Positions 1-7,659 of a stretch of DNA of 47,155 nt are shown here, piece after piece. Made by a program: the position numbers and the translations under genes. The notes under the pieces were generated by a model that was not told where the DNA came from, did not search any database, and saw only the letters and a list, made by a program, of their open reading frames with translations. The DNA is from Halomicronema sp. CCY15110. GTDB lineage: Bacteria > Cyanobacteriota > Cyanobacteriia > Phormidesmidales > Phormidesmidaceae. The stretch is taken from positions 1 through 47,155 of the forward strand of contig NZ_JACSWC010000410.1 in NCBI RefSeq assembly GCF_016888165.1, given 5' to 3'. The number at the start of each line of letters is the position of its first letter. Position 1 is the stretch's first letter.

Positions 1-632
1 AACAAGGAGCCACCGAACACTGCTGCCACACCCATCATGTGGAAGGGGTGCATCAAGATGTTGTGCTCAGCCTGGAACACCAACATGAAGTTGAAGGTAC
101 CGGAGATCCCCAGGGGCATGCCGTCAGAGAAGGAACCTTGACCCAAGGGGTAGATCAAGAACACTGCGGTTGCGGCTGCTACGGGAGCAGAATAAGCAAC
201 ACAGATCCAAGGACGCATACCGAGGCGGTAGGACAGTTCCCATTCCCGACCCATGTAGCAGAAGACGCCAATGAGGAAGTGGAAGATAACGAACTGGTAA
301 GGACCCCCGTTGTACAACCACTCATCGAGGGAAGCGGCTTCCCAGATGGGGTAGAAGTGCAGGCCGATGGCGTTAGAGGAAGGCACCACCGCACCGGAGA
401 TGATGTTGTTGCCGTACATCAAGGAGCCAGCGACGGGCTCACGGATGCCGTCGATATCAACGGGAGGAGCGGCGATGAAGGCGATGACGAAGCAAGCGGT
501 GGCAGCTAGGAGAGTGGGGATCATCAACACGCCGAACCAACCCACATAGAGGCGGTTCTCGGTGCTGGTTACCCACTGACAGAACTGTTCCCAGAGGGAA
601 GCAGACTGTTGTTGTTGGAGAGTCGTAGTCAT
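1..632 (-). CDS. psbA: Photosystem II reaction centre protein D1 (psbA), 3' end cut off by window edge
   Basis: D1 binds the P680 chlorophylls, pheophytin, QB and most ligands of the Mn4Ca cluster in the thylakoid membrane. Reading leftward from the ATG at 632 gives an unbroken D1 frame ([10 protein letters not shown]...) of about 210 residues out of the usual ~360. The remainder lies beyond base 1. His118 (chlorophyll Z ligand), Tyr161 (TyrZ), Asp170 (Mn ligand) and His190 fall at their standard numbers, which confirms the start. Residue 130 is Glu (GRE in the ...CYMGREWEL segment), the form found in high-light D1 copies, whereas low-light copies carry Gln. Cyanobacteria normally have several psbA genes, so this is probably one of a set. 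Identity is certain; the light-response class is an inference from one residue. Confidence 0.97.
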   Translation of the reverse strand, partial: MTTTLQQQQSASLWEQFCQWVTSTENRLYVGWFGVLMIPTLLAATACFVIAFIAAPPVDIDGIREPVAGSLMYGNNIISGAVVPSSNAIGLHFYPIWEAASLDEWLYNGGPYQFVIFHFLIGVFCYMGREWELSYRLGMRPWICVAYSAPVAAATAVFLIYPLGQGSFSDGMPLGISGTFNFMLVFQAEHNILMHPFHMMGVAAVFGGSL

Positions 633-722
633 TAATTAAATGAGTGCAGGTTTACAACCACACCGCTGGATGAAAGCGATGCAGCCTACCCATGAAGGGC
701 AGAGGAGTTATGTATGCCTCTA

Positions 723-751
723 ACATTACAGCGTCTGTAACAAAATGTAAA
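723..751 (-). promoter_or_regulatory. Putative sigma-70 type promoter of psbA
   Basis: On the minus strand TTTACA (746-751) is followed after exactly 17 nt by TAATGT (723-728). The spacing and hexamers are close to the sigma-70 consensus and typical of cyanobacterial psbA promoters. It would give a leader of roughly 85 nt ending in an AT-rich TTAATTA stretch just before the start codon, as many psbA leaders have. No transcript data are available here. Confidence 0.6.
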
Positions 752-792
752 CCACTCCAATAAAGTTTTCGACCCAGCTGATTACGCCCTGA

Positions 793-1776
793 TTACGCCA
801 CCGACCCCGCTTGGAATACTCGGCCAATTACTTCCTCAATGGGGGGATCGGTCACAGTCAAGTCTTGCACGGGCAGGTCAGCCAATATCCGCGACACCGC
901 AGTGGTCAAATCAGCCCGCTGCACAATCAGACTGGCGCTACAGCCCGCCAAGGTTTCGACCTCGCCATATTGAGCGAGCTTAGCCGCATCCATAGCTTGA
1001 GCCAGCTCGACTTTGACCTCGCGGTAGGGAGCAAAGCGATTGAGCAATCCGTCGAGACCGCCATCGTAAATCAGCTCCCCTTGGTAAATCAGCAACACGC
1101 GATCGCACAACGCCGTGATGTCCGCCATGTAGTGGCTGGTGAGCAAAATCGTGGCCTCGTAGCGGCGGTTGTATTCCTTCAAAAACTCCCGTACGGCCAC
1201 CTGAGCGTTAACATCTAGCCCCAGGGTCGGCTCATCCAAAAATAGAACTTTGGGCTGGTGGAGCAGTGCCGCCAGCATTTCTGCCTTCATCCGTTCTCCC
1301 AGGGAGAGTTTGCGGACGGGCTGCTTGAGTTTGTCGGCAATGTCGAGCATGGTCGCCAGTTCAGACACGCGATCGCGAAACGTGCGATCGCTCAAGCCAT
1401 AAATCGCCCCATTAATCCGTAGCGAATCCATTGCGGGCAAATCCCACAACAACTGCTGCTTCTGCCCCATTACCAACGTAATCTGCTGCAAAAAATCGGG
1501 AGCCCGCCGAAACGGCACCTGCCCCGCGACCTTCACCCCCCCGCTCGTTGGATGAATCAGCCCGGTGAGCATCTTCAGGGTGGTCGTTTTGCCCGCACCG
1601 TTGGGGCCGAGAAACCCGACAACTTCTCCGGGTTCAATTTGAAACGAGACGTGCCGCACAGCTTCAACGTTGCGATATTGGCGACGAAAGAAGTGGTTGA
1701 GGGTGCCCTTGAATCCCGGCTCTTTGATCGCGATCGGGTAGACTTTTTTGAGTGCGTCGACGTCGATAATGGGCAT
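793..1776 (-). CDS. ABC-2 type transporter ATP-binding protein
   Basis: This is a 327-residue ATPase subunit of an ABC exporter of the DrrA/NatA kind. It has an intact Walker A (GPNGAGKTT), a signature loop in the variant form LSLGERMK, Walker B with the catalytic Glu (VLFLDEPTLGLD) and a switch His (LLTSHYM). The ~80-residue C-terminal extension is usual for ATPases that pair with separate ABC-2 permeases. I chose the ATG at 1776 (MPIIDV...); a TTG 15 nt further upstream would add five residues. No permease gene lies next to it in this window, so its partner must be encoded elsewhere and the substrate cannot be told. It is convergent with nothing and transcribed towards psbA. Confidence 0.85.
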   Translation of the reverse strand: MPIIDVDALKKVYPIAIKEPGFKGTLNHFFRRQYRNVEAVRHVSFQIEPGEVVGFLGPNGAGKTTTLKMLTGLIHPTSGGVKVAGQVPFRRAPDFLQQITLVMGQKQQLLWDLPAMDSLRINGAIYGLSDRTFRDRVSELATMLDIADKLKQPVRKLSLGERMKAEMLAALLHQPKVLFLDEPTLGLDVNAQVAVREFLKEYNRRYEATILLTSHYMADITALCDRVLLIYQGELIYDGGLDGLLNRFAPYREVKVELAQAMDAAKLAQYGEVETLAGCSASLIVQRADLTTAVSRILADLPVQDLTVTDPPIEEVIGRVFQAGSVA

Positions 1777-1899
1777 GTTTGGAGAAAGCAAACCTTAATG
1801 CTAAAGCATAGATCCGCTGCGGCTGATATCTACGCGACAGTCTGGATCTTACAACCTACATATCATGCTCGATGGTGCGGTCAGGGAGCTGAACCTTTG

Positions 1900-2262
1900 A
1901 TGTCTAAAGAAATCACCAACACTGATAAAGAAGCCATTCGCCGAATTATTATTGCTCAGATCGAAGCCTTCAAAGCTGACGACGGCATTCAAGCCTTTTT
2001 ATACGCTGCCCCGTCCATCCGGCAACAGTTCAAGAGCGTCGGTAACTTTATGCGCATGGTACGGGGCTCTTATCAGGCCGTCTATCGTCCCCGCAGTGTC
2101 TTGTTTGGGGAACTGGACGAAATGCAGGGAATGCCCGCGCAAACCGTTTACCTGATGGCGCAAACAGGTGAAGTCGTGAAGGCGACTTATCTAATGCAGC
2201 AGCAACCGTCCAAGGACTGGCGCATTGCAGGGTGCTTTTTAATGCCTCTGGAAGAAATGTAG
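1900..2262 (+). CDS. DUF4864 family protein
   Basis: This 120-residue soluble protein begins MSKEITNTDKE. It has the layout of the DUF4864 family: an N-terminal helix (RRIIIAQIEAFKADD), a block around YAAPSIRQQF and FMRMVRGSY, then a beta-rich end with WRIAGCFLMPL. The fold resembles NTF2-like proteins, but no function is established. There is no signal peptide or membrane segment. An in-frame open stretch runs further upstream to 1552, but it overlaps the divergent ABC ATPase gene, so the ATG at 1900 is the sensible start. It is convergent with the cupin gene, with a possible terminator hairpin between them. Confidence 0.75.
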   Translation: MSKEITNTDKEAIRRIIIAQIEAFKADDGIQAFLYAAPSIRQQFKSVGNFMRMVRGSYQAVYRPRSVLFGELDEMQGMPAQTVYLMAQTGEVVKATYLMQQQPSKDWRIAGCFLMPLEEM

Positions 2263-2297
2263 ATGACATGACCACTGCGGCTGGCGGCATCCTCGCC

Positions 2298-2338
2298 GAC
2301 CGACTGGTGAGAGTGTCAGACCGCTCGGTCATCTTTCT
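2298..2338 (+). terminator. Possible rho-independent terminator after the DUF4864 gene
   Basis: Imperfect inverted repeat with outer arms GACCGA (2298-2303) and TCGGTC (2325-2330), extended inward with mismatches, followed by a pyrimidine-rich tail (atctttctct). It lies between two convergent genes and could serve the plus-strand gene. The stem is imperfect and the T-run broken. Confidence 0.4.
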
Positions 2339-2357
2339 CTCGTAACTTGCATCCGCG

Positions 2358-2702
2358 CTAGGGCGACTCAACGCGGATGCCAAAGTAAGTTAGCGTCAAC
2401 AGCTCGGAGCCGGTATTGCTGACTTCATGAATTTCGCCGGGAGCCACGGTGACGCAAACCCCAGGTGTAAGACGATAGGGCTGACCGTCGATGACGATTT
2501 CCCCAGTGCCCGATTCAACCAGAAAGACTTCGTGCAGATCTGGGTGTTGGTGAGCACCCGCCACTGTCCCCGGTGGAAACTGGGCCTGGGCAAATTGTGT
2601 GAGATGGGGCAAGTCTCCCGGTTGCAACATGACTTTTTTGCGAATGGCGGCATTGTGAGAAACGCCTTGAGCGGTCAGATCGGTGAGACGGGTGTGTTTC
2701 AT
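2358..2702 (-). CDS. Small cupin-domain protein
   Basis: This 114-residue single-domain cupin carries metal-binding motif 1 as H-Q-H-P-D-L-H-E-V-F (a GX5HXHX3,4EX6G-like block). Motif 2 is around P-G-E-I-H-E-V, with PGV upstream. Such proteins bind a divalent metal and act as small enzymes or ligand sensors; the substrate here is unknown. The ATG at 2702 is preferred over the open frame reaching 2783 because AGAGG lies about 6 nt upstream of it. It is divergent from the pentapeptide gene and convergent with the DUF4864 gene. A 17-bp tandem duplication sits just upstream. Confidence 0.75.
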   Translation of the reverse strand: MKHTRLTDLTAQGVSHNAAIRKKVMLQPGDLPHLTQFAQAQFPPGTVAGAHQHPDLHEVFLVESGTGEIVIDGQPYRLTPGVCVTVAPGEIHEVSNTGSELLTLTYFGIRVESP

Positions 2703-2713
2703 CGCGGCCTCTG

Positions 2714-2747
2714 GCTGTGAGTGGCATTGTGCTGTGAGTGGCATTGT
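2714..2747. repeat. 17-bp direct tandem duplication
   Basis: Two perfect adjacent copies of gctgtgagtggcattgt (2714-2730 and 2731-2747) lie upstream of the cupin start codon. This is probably a replication-slippage duplication in the 5' region of that gene. Confidence 0.9.
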
Positions 2748-2863
2748 GTGAATGTTGACGATAGGGGCAAGGGCGAGCTGCACCGGGCCTCAAAAACGGC
2801 GATCGCGCCCATACGTTAGGATCGCTTTAGCTACATTCAGCTTGAAGATTACCTCAGAGCGCC

Positions 2864-3382
2864 ATGAATATTTGTCAGCGAGGCCTTGCGATCGCGGCGC
2901 TTGGGCTTAGCGTGATCGCGTTGGGATGTAACCAGCGGACCCAAGATATCTATCGCATTGAAGTCGAGCGATCGTGCCAGCAATGCGACCTGCGGGGTAT
3001 TAACTTACAAAACCAGAGCCTGGGCAAAAAATATCGTATTTCCATCTCCAATCAACCACTATCGACCAACCCAGAGGGGTTAGGCTATGCCGCGCCCGTA
3101 GATCTCACGGGAGCCGATCTACGGGAAGCTAATTTCGAGTCGGCTAATCTCACCGGAGTCCTGCTCAACGATACGCAATTGGGCGATGCTGACCTGAGCG
3201 ATGCCAACCTCACCGACACCCAGTTCGTCGGCGCAGACTTACAAGATGCCAATTTGCGATCGGCAAACCTGGAAGGGGCCAATTTTCAAAACGCCAATCT
3301 GAGGGGAGCTGACTTGCGAGATTGTGATTTATCGGTGGCTAACTTACGGGGCGCAGATCTCACCGATGCGTTACTCGACTAA
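2864..3382 (+). CDS. Pentapeptide-repeat lipoprotein
   Basis: This 172-residue protein has an N-terminal hydrophobic segment ending in I-A-L-G-C (Cys22). That is a plausible lipobox, so the mature protein would be lipid-anchored. A ~45-residue linker with a CQQC motif follows. From about residue 78 there are roughly 18 tandem A(D/N)LxX units (for example GADLREANFESANL, LRGADLRDCDLSVANL), predicted to form a right-handed quadrilateral beta-helix. Pentapeptide-repeat proteins are very common in cyanobacteria and mostly of unknown role; some act in the thylakoid lumen. A good terminator follows at 3414. No operon partner is evident. Confidence 0.85.
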   Translation: MNICQRGLAIAALGLSVIALGCNQRTQDIYRIEVERSCQQCDLRGINLQNQSLGKKYRISISNQPLSTNPEGLGYAAPVDLTGADLREANFESANLTGVLLNDTQLGDADLSDANLTDTQFVGADLQDANLRSANLEGANFQNANLRGADLRDCDLSVANLRGADLTDALLD

Positions 3383-3413
3383 TCCACCAATGACAAAATC
3401 AAAAACGTTCTTC

Positions 3414-3446
3414 GCCCGTTTCCCACAATGTGAGAGCGGGCTTTTA
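3414..3446 (+). terminator. Rho-independent terminator of the pentapeptide gene
   Basis: Arms GCCCG (3414-3418) and CGGGC (3437-3441), with further pairing inside (cccaca/tgtgag), are followed directly by TTTTATTGT. It lies 31 nt after the stop codon. Confidence 0.7.
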
Positions 3447-3710
3447 TTGTCAGCAGAATTCTGCAACCCGCCTGACAGTGAACAGCCGAGGCGGCTGTTG
3501 CAACTGATTAAAGCCTGATTCCTAAGTACATGAAAGGCTTGAACCGCCTGCTGCGAGCACTTTTCCCATCCTGTGAGAAGAGCATGGCTCTACTGTCCCC
3601 CAATCCCTTCTTTCAACCATGGGCGAGGGGGAGACTGCCCACGGAGCTTGGGGGGTGAGGGCTGAGACGTGTGGACTTGGTCGGCAACGACACGCGAGAG
3701 CAAGTGCCGC
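3447..3710. other. Non-coding spacer, nothing recognised
   Basis: This is the spacer between the pentapeptide terminator and the 3' end of the HTH gene. Short open frames occur but show no family resemblance, ribosome site or codon character. No RNA gene or repeat was recognised. Confidence 0.5.
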
Positions 3711-4214
3711 TCACTCGGCACTGGGCGGTCGGTAAGAATCGGCGGGATTAAAGGCGGATGTTTCCGCGACGAGGCCCAGGTGTTTCATCGTGGAGCGATC
3801 GGGCGCATACACGCCATTCTCCCATTCACTAATGGTCTGACGGCGCACGCCCATGGCCTCGGCAAACTGCGACTGGGTCAGATTCAGATGTAAGCGCAGT
3901 GCTCGAATCGCTGCTTGTTCCCACTTAATCGCACCGTCTTCGCGCTGAATCTTGTACTCCGCCTGGAACTTTTTGAAGACGACTTGCTGCTGCTCCAAAT
4001 CCACTTTGTCAACGTGATAGCCCGCTTTAATCCAGGCTTGAGACTGGTTGCCGCCTTTGCTGCGGTTGGCCCACCAGGAGCTTTTTTGACGAGCGGTGGC
4101 GGGTAGTTTGCCCTCAATGCAAATTTCCAACTCCGCCAGGGTGAAGGTGCAACTACTGTCTTCAACTTGGGAGAGTCGTTGATAAAGGGGATAGTATTTG
4201 CTGCCAGGTTTCAT
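3711..4214 (-). CDS. DUF7662 plus XRE-type helix-turn-helix protein
   Basis: This 167-residue protein has two parts. Residues ~4-80 (KYYPLYQRL..., TLAELEICIEGKLP, ARQKSSWWANR, QSQAWIKAGYHV) match the pattern I recall for DUF7662, a small domain often found in restriction or mobile-element contexts. Residues ~105-155 form an XRE/Cro HTH: R-A-L-R-L-H-L-N-L-T-Q-S-Q-F-A, then GVRRQTISEWENG, the recognition helix region. It is therefore probably a sequence-specific DNA-binding regulator with an N-terminal sensing or nucleic-acid-binding module. The ATG at 4214 has only a weak GAGCG upstream. The gene stands alone, and no target is evident. Confidence 0.75.
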   Translation of the reverse strand: MKPGSKYYPLYQRLSQVEDSSCTFTLAELEICIEGKLPATARQKSSWWANRSKGGNQSQAWIKAGYHVDKVDLEQQQVVFKKFQAEYKIQREDGAIKWEQAAIRALRLHLNLTQSQFAEAMGVRRQTISEWENGVYAPDRSTMKHLGLVAETSAFNPADSYRPPSAE

Positions 4215-4641
4215 CGCGATCGCTCACAGGTCACTTTAGTCGGGCCGCATGTCTATGTTTGGCGATGGTTAAAACACCGATGATCGTTTCTCGGCCCGCG
4301 CCAGTGGCTTAATACTACTCAGGCCCACCCTGGATGACACCGAGGCCCCAAAAACTCACCAGTACCCGTGATGACCGCCGGGGGGACGGCGTGCCAGCGA
4401 TCGCCATGAGCAAAATCCTGGGGAACTGCATATCTAGGGCCTGTCATCATTTAGTCATCAAAGCCTTGCGGCAAAAGGACGACAGGCCCTAGTTTATTGC
4501 CGGAGTGCGGGCGCGGTAATGCTGATCCCATCAGGTTTCTGGAATTAATTGATGACGCGCCCTGGAATTGCGTCTTAGAGCACCTAGATTGAGACGGTTT
4601 CGCGAGTTGCTGTCTACGTAGTCTCCTCTCCGGTCAACTGC
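4215..4641. other. Intergenic region with a MITE-like element and a possible plus-strand RNA
   Basis: No convincing protein gene. It contains the 59-bp inverted-repeat element at 4434-4492, and its right part leads into a strong plus-strand terminator at 4642 that no plus-strand protein gene explains. Confidence 0.6.
4434..4492. mobile_element. 59-bp MITE-like element with perfect 12-bp terminal inverted repeats
   Basis: Left end CTAGGGCCTGTC (4434-4445) is the exact reverse complement of right end GACAGGCCCTAG (4481-4492). The ends resemble those of IS5-family (IS427-group) elements, which begin with G-G-G/A-C-C-T-G-T-C-like sequence and insert at CTAG or TA-type targets. The interior is only 35 bp, so this would be an extreme deletion derivative or a solo hairpin. 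It could also act as a bidirectional hairpin. Confidence 0.5.
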
Positions 4642-4673
4642 GCCCCGCTGGTCGTGCTCCGGCGGGGCTTTTT
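4642..4673 (+). terminator. Strong rho-independent terminator on the plus strand
   Basis: GCCCCGC (4642-4648) pairs with GCGGGGC (4662-4668) across a 13-nt loop, followed by TTTTT. The T-run is on the plus strand and touches the tsaD stop codon, so it is not the tsaD terminator. It implies a plus-strand transcript ending here. Confidence 0.65.
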
Positions 4674-5715
4674 AGGCGTATAGCGTCATGACCTCAGCCA
4701 AATCCATGCGCGATCGCGTCCCCAGTTGAAAGCCTGATTGATGCCCCCGCTCCAGATGATCGGCAGCAGCGCAACCAATCATCGCCGCGTTGTCCGTACA
4801 GTATTTCAGCGGTGGAAAGAGCACCGTGAGTCCGGTTGCCGCCGCCGCTGCGGCGAGATGCTGACGCAGACCACTGTTAGCAGCCACCCCACCCCCGATC
4901 GCGATCGTGGTCAAGCCATAATCTTGCGCACAGCGCATCGTCCGCTTTGTGAGGCCCTTCGCCACCGTCTCTTGAAAACTCGCGCACAAATCGTTGATCG
5001 GTAAGGGATCAACGCCGTCGTCTTTGAGCGACTGCACCAACCGCAATACCGCAGTCTTCAATCCGCTAAAACTAGAGTCGTAGGGATGAATGCCCCCACC
5101 CGGCAGGGAAATGTTGCCCTCAGGCAGTTTGAAGGCGGTGCGATCGCCCAGGGCGGCCAACTTGTCGATCACAGGACCACCGGGATACCCCAACTCCAGC
5201 AGGCGGGCCACCTTATCAAAAGCTTCGCCCGCTGCATCATCACGGGTTTTACCCAGCATTTCGTATCGCCCGCAGTCTTGGACGTGAATCAGGCTGGTGT
5301 GACCGCCAGAGACCAGCAAACAGAGGTACGGCGGCTGCAACTCGGGCTGACTGAGGTAAGAGGCGTAGATGTGCCCCTCTAAATGATGGATGCCTAAAAA
5401 GGGCTTGTCATGCAGCATGGCGAGGGTCTTGCCAGCGGTAACACCCACCATCAACGCGCCCACCAGTCCCGGAGCACAGGTCGAGGCCACACCGTCAATG
5501 TCGCCCCAGGTCACCTCAGCCTCTTGCAGAGCGGCTTCAACCACAGCGCCAAGGTTTTCGACATGGGCACGGGAGGCCACTTCGGGCACCACCCCACCAT
5601 AGCGGCGGTGAATGTCGATTTGTGAAGCGACGATATTGCTGAGCACGGTGCGATCGCGCACCACCGCCGCCGCCGTTTCATCACAACTTGTTTCTAAGGC
5701 TAAGACTGTTTTCAT
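4672..5715 (-). CDS. tsaD: tRNA N6-adenosine threonylcarbamoyltransferase TsaD
   Basis: TsaD transfers the threonylcarbamoyl group from TC-AMP to A37 of tRNAs that read ANN codons, working with TsaB and TsaE in the cytoplasm. The 347-residue length is normal. It has the ASKHA-fold start [14 protein letters not shown], the metal-binding H-H-L-E-G-H motif ([13 protein letters not shown]), the SGGHTSL loop, the GGPVIDKLA stretch, and [12 protein letters not shown] near the C terminus. It is divergent from psaF, with 172 nt between the two start codons. Nothing is missing. Confidence 0.96.
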   Translation of the reverse strand: MKTVLALETSCDETAAAVVRDRTVLSNIVASQIDIHRRYGGVVPEVASRAHVENLGAVVEAALQEAEVTWGDIDGVASTCAPGLVGALMVGVTAGKTLAMLHDKPFLGIHHLEGHIYASYLSQPELQPPYLCLLVSGGHTSLIHVQDCGRYEMLGKTRDDAAGEAFDKVARLLELGYPGGPVIDKLAALGDRTAFKLPEGNISLPGGGIHPYDSSFSGLKTAVLRLVQSLKDDGVDPLPINDLCASFQETVAKGLTKRTMRCAQDYGLTTIAIGGGVAANSGLRQHLAAAAAATGLTVLFPPLKYCTDNAAMIGCAAADHLERGHQSGFQLGTRSRMDLAEVMTLYA

Positions 5716-5887
5716 TTACAAAACGCAGCGTGAAACTTTGAGAGATGTAAACCCCGCCCCAGCTTTGCTTTACCGGGCATCGAGGGCAAGGTATTATGAC
5801 CTCCAATTGTTAGGCGAAATGCCTACAAATAACTTAACGTTTTGACTTCAAAACTTTGACCTTTGCGTAATAAAGGGAAACCACTGT

Positions 5888-6388
5888 ATGCGACGGTTGT
5901 TTGCACTGGCTCTAGTAATTTCACTCTGGTTTGGCTTTGCCCTACCGGCATCTGCGAGCATCGCAGGTGACAATGTGTCTGGCCTCACCCCCTGTGGCGA
6001 AAATGCTGCTTTCCAGCAGCGTGCCGCTAATGCCACCACCGATTCTGCCAAGGCTCGTTTCGAGTTCTATGGCAACTCTAGTTTGCTCTGCGGCGAAGAT
6101 GGCCTGCCCCACTTGATTGTGGATGGCGACTTGGCTCATCTGGGCGAATTCATCATTCCGAGTCTGCTGTTCTTGTACATCGCCGGCTGGATTGGCTGGG
6201 TTGGTCGCGCTTATCTGATTGCAGTGCGCGATGAAAAAAGCCCCGAGGAAAAAGAGATCATTATCGACGTGCCTTTGGCCGTCAAATGCTCTCTCTCTGG
6301 GTTTGCTTGGCCCCTCACTGCGGCTAAAGACATGCTCAGCGGTGAGATGTTTGCCAAGGATGATGAGATTACCGTGTCTCCTCGTTAG
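5888..6388 (+). CDS. psaF: Photosystem I subunit III PsaF
   Basis: PsaF is a peripheral PSI subunit whose lumenal domain helps electron donors dock. The 166-residue precursor has a signal peptide ([19 protein letters not shown]) cleaved at about residue 24. The mature lumenal part contains the conserved Cys pair (GLTPCGEN and [11 protein letters not shown]). A transmembrane helix at ~100-118 ([20 protein letters not shown]) and the typical stromal end ([11 protein letters not shown]) follow. AGGGAAA lies 9 nt before the ATG. psaJ follows after 35 nt, as in most cyanobacteria, and psaL then follows within the same stretch. Confidence 0.97.
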   Translation: MRRLFALALVISLWFGFALPASASIAGDNVSGLTPCGENAAFQQRAANATTDSAKARFEFYGNSSLLCGEDGLPHLIVDGDLAHLGEFIIPSLLFLYIAGWIGWVGRAYLIAVRDEKSPEEKEIIIDVPLAVKCSLSGFAWPLTAAKDMLSGEMFAKDDEITVSPR

Positions 6389-6423
6389 GCACTTCGTTCA
6401 TTCACACTTGTTGGAGAGCATTC

Positions 6424-6549
6424 ATGAGTAAAAACTTGCTGACCTATCTATCAACGGCTCCCGTGCTGGCGACAGTTTGGATGGTCATCACAGCGGGTAT
6501 TTTGATTGAATTCAATCGCTTCTTTCCCGACTTACTCCTTCATCCTTAG
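6424..6549 (+). CDS. psaJ: Photosystem I subunit IX PsaJ
   Basis: A 41-residue protein starting [19 protein letters not shown] and ending [10 protein letters not shown], with one transmembrane helix. This is the standard PsaJ sequence and length. PsaJ lies next to PsaF at the PSI edge and binds antenna chlorophyll and carotenoid. TTGGAGAG lies about 8 nt upstream of the ATG as a ribosome site. It is co-directional with psaF (35 nt upstream) and almost certainly in its operon. A strong hairpin follows the stop codon. Confidence 0.95.
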   Translation: MSKNLLTYLSTAPVLATVWMVITAGILIEFNRFFPDLLLHP

Positions 6550-6560
6550 GAAAGGGCTGT

Positions 6561-6608
6561 TTTGAGTAAGCGTAACGCCGATTATTCGGTGATCTGCGCT
6601 TACTCAAA
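6561..6608 (+). promoter_or_regulatory. Long perfect inverted repeat between psaJ and psaL
   Basis: The 12-bp arms TTTGAGTAAGCG (6561-6572) and CGCTTACTCAAA (6597-6608) are exact complements, and a second small stem (CCGA/TCGG) sits in the loop. No T-run follows on the plus strand (ttcatccctgc), so it is not a classic terminator. It may be an mRNA stabiliser, processing site or attenuator separating psaFJ from psaL. Confidence 0.6.
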
Positions 6609-6718
6609 TTCATCCCTGCTTCCTTTAGGCTTGAAGCAATTTGTCGTTGGCAAGATTGCTTGGATTTTGACTTACTTGCTGTGTTGCGTTCATCTTCGAG
6701 AGTAGGAGAACTCAAATT

Positions 6719-7201
6719 ATGTCCGATATGATTCAGCCAATGGGAGATCCCCAAATTGGCAACTTAGAAACCCCATTAAATTCCTCTGGGTTTACCAAGG
6801 CATTTATTGGTAATTTGCCCGCCTACCGTAAGGGGCTGTCGCCTCAGCGGCGCGGGCTTGAGGTAGGCATGGCCCATGGCTATTTGCTGTATGGGCCGTT
6901 TGCGCTGTTAGGCCCCCTGCGGGATTCTGAGATTCCGGGTTTGGCAGGGCTCTTGGGCGCTGCTGCCCTGGTGGTAATTTTGACGGCTTGCCTCTCGATT
7001 TATTCGGGGGCTGGCGTTAATCCCGCTGTGGCTAAAACGACCGCACCGTTCACACCGCCCGAAGCGCTCAGTACCGATGAGGGCTGGAGCGAATTTGCCG
7101 GGGGCTTTTTAATTGGTGGCATTGGCGGCGCAACGTTTGCGTATTTGTTGGCTGCCAACATGTCTACCTTGTTAGCAGTTGTTTCCGGTGGACACAGTTA
7201 A
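6719..7201 (+). CDS. psaL: Photosystem I subunit XI PsaL
   Basis: PsaL is the subunit through which PSI monomers associate into trimers or tetramers. This 160-residue protein begins MSDMIQPMGDPQIGNLETPLN and has the conserved block LSPQRRGLEVGMAHGYLLYGPFALLGPLRDSE. There are two or three hydrophobic segments (LAGLLGAAALVVILTACLSI and a C-terminal GGIGGATFAYLLAANM). TAGGAGA lies about 10 nt before the ATG. Its position directly after psaFJ is notable, because in many trimer-forming cyanobacteria psaL sits elsewhere with psaI. No psaI frame was found after it. A strong terminator closes the unit. Confidence 0.96.
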   Translation: MSDMIQPMGDPQIGNLETPLNSSGFTKAFIGNLPAYRKGLSPQRRGLEVGMAHGYLLYGPFALLGPLRDSEIPGLAGLLGAAALVVILTACLSIYSGAGVNPAVAKTTAPFTPPEALSTDEGWSEFAGGFLIGGIGGATFAYLLAANMSTLLAVVSGGHS

Positions 7202-7234
7202 CTCGTTTCCATACCCTCAAACCTCTGCTTGAAT

Positions 7235-7260
7235 GGACGTCTACGGACGTCCTTTTTTTT
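7235..7260 (+). terminator. Rho-independent terminator of the psaF-psaJ-psaL unit
   Basis: GGACGTC (7235-7241), the tetraloop TACG, GACGTCC (7246-7252), then eight T residues. This is a textbook terminator 33 nt after the psaL stop. Confidence 0.9.
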
Positions 7261-7659
7261 GGAAAATTAAGGGTGTATCTCAGATGTGGCAATTGATAGT
7301 GATTCGCGTCATTACAGGCCGCAGTTGCCGATAGGCCAAGGATTTTAGCTCCTGGTTTCCAGCCTGAAGAGGCACGAAACCATCTGCGATTAGCCATATT
7401 TCAGCTCGGCGGCGGTCAAGGTAAACAGACTTTTCCCCGTCGCGATCGCTGATGAACGCTAAACACCGTCTGGTGAAAGAAGCGCCCCGAAACCATGGTT
7501 TGCGTCATTCATTCAGTCCAGCGACCCTCGAAGCCCGGCATGACTGAACCTGCCCTTAACAGGCAAAGTAGAGGCTGAAACCTTGACTGGAAAAGCATTT
7601 GACCGCTAAATCATGGCAGCCCCTTAGAATAGACACAGCCTCAACAAGTAACCAAACTC
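7261..7659. other. Intergenic spacer, no gene recognised
   Basis: About 400 nt lie between the psaL terminator and the phosphodiesterase gene. No reading frame with recognisable character, no RNA gene and no clear repeat was found. The last 60 nt probably hold the promoter of the next gene, but no hexamer pair with good spacing stands out. Confidence 0.5.

Noticed and set aside
793-1776. Two ABC ATPases (793-1776 and 17261-18187) as parts of one exporter
   Set aside because: They are 15 kb apart, differ in signature motifs and neither has a permease beside it.
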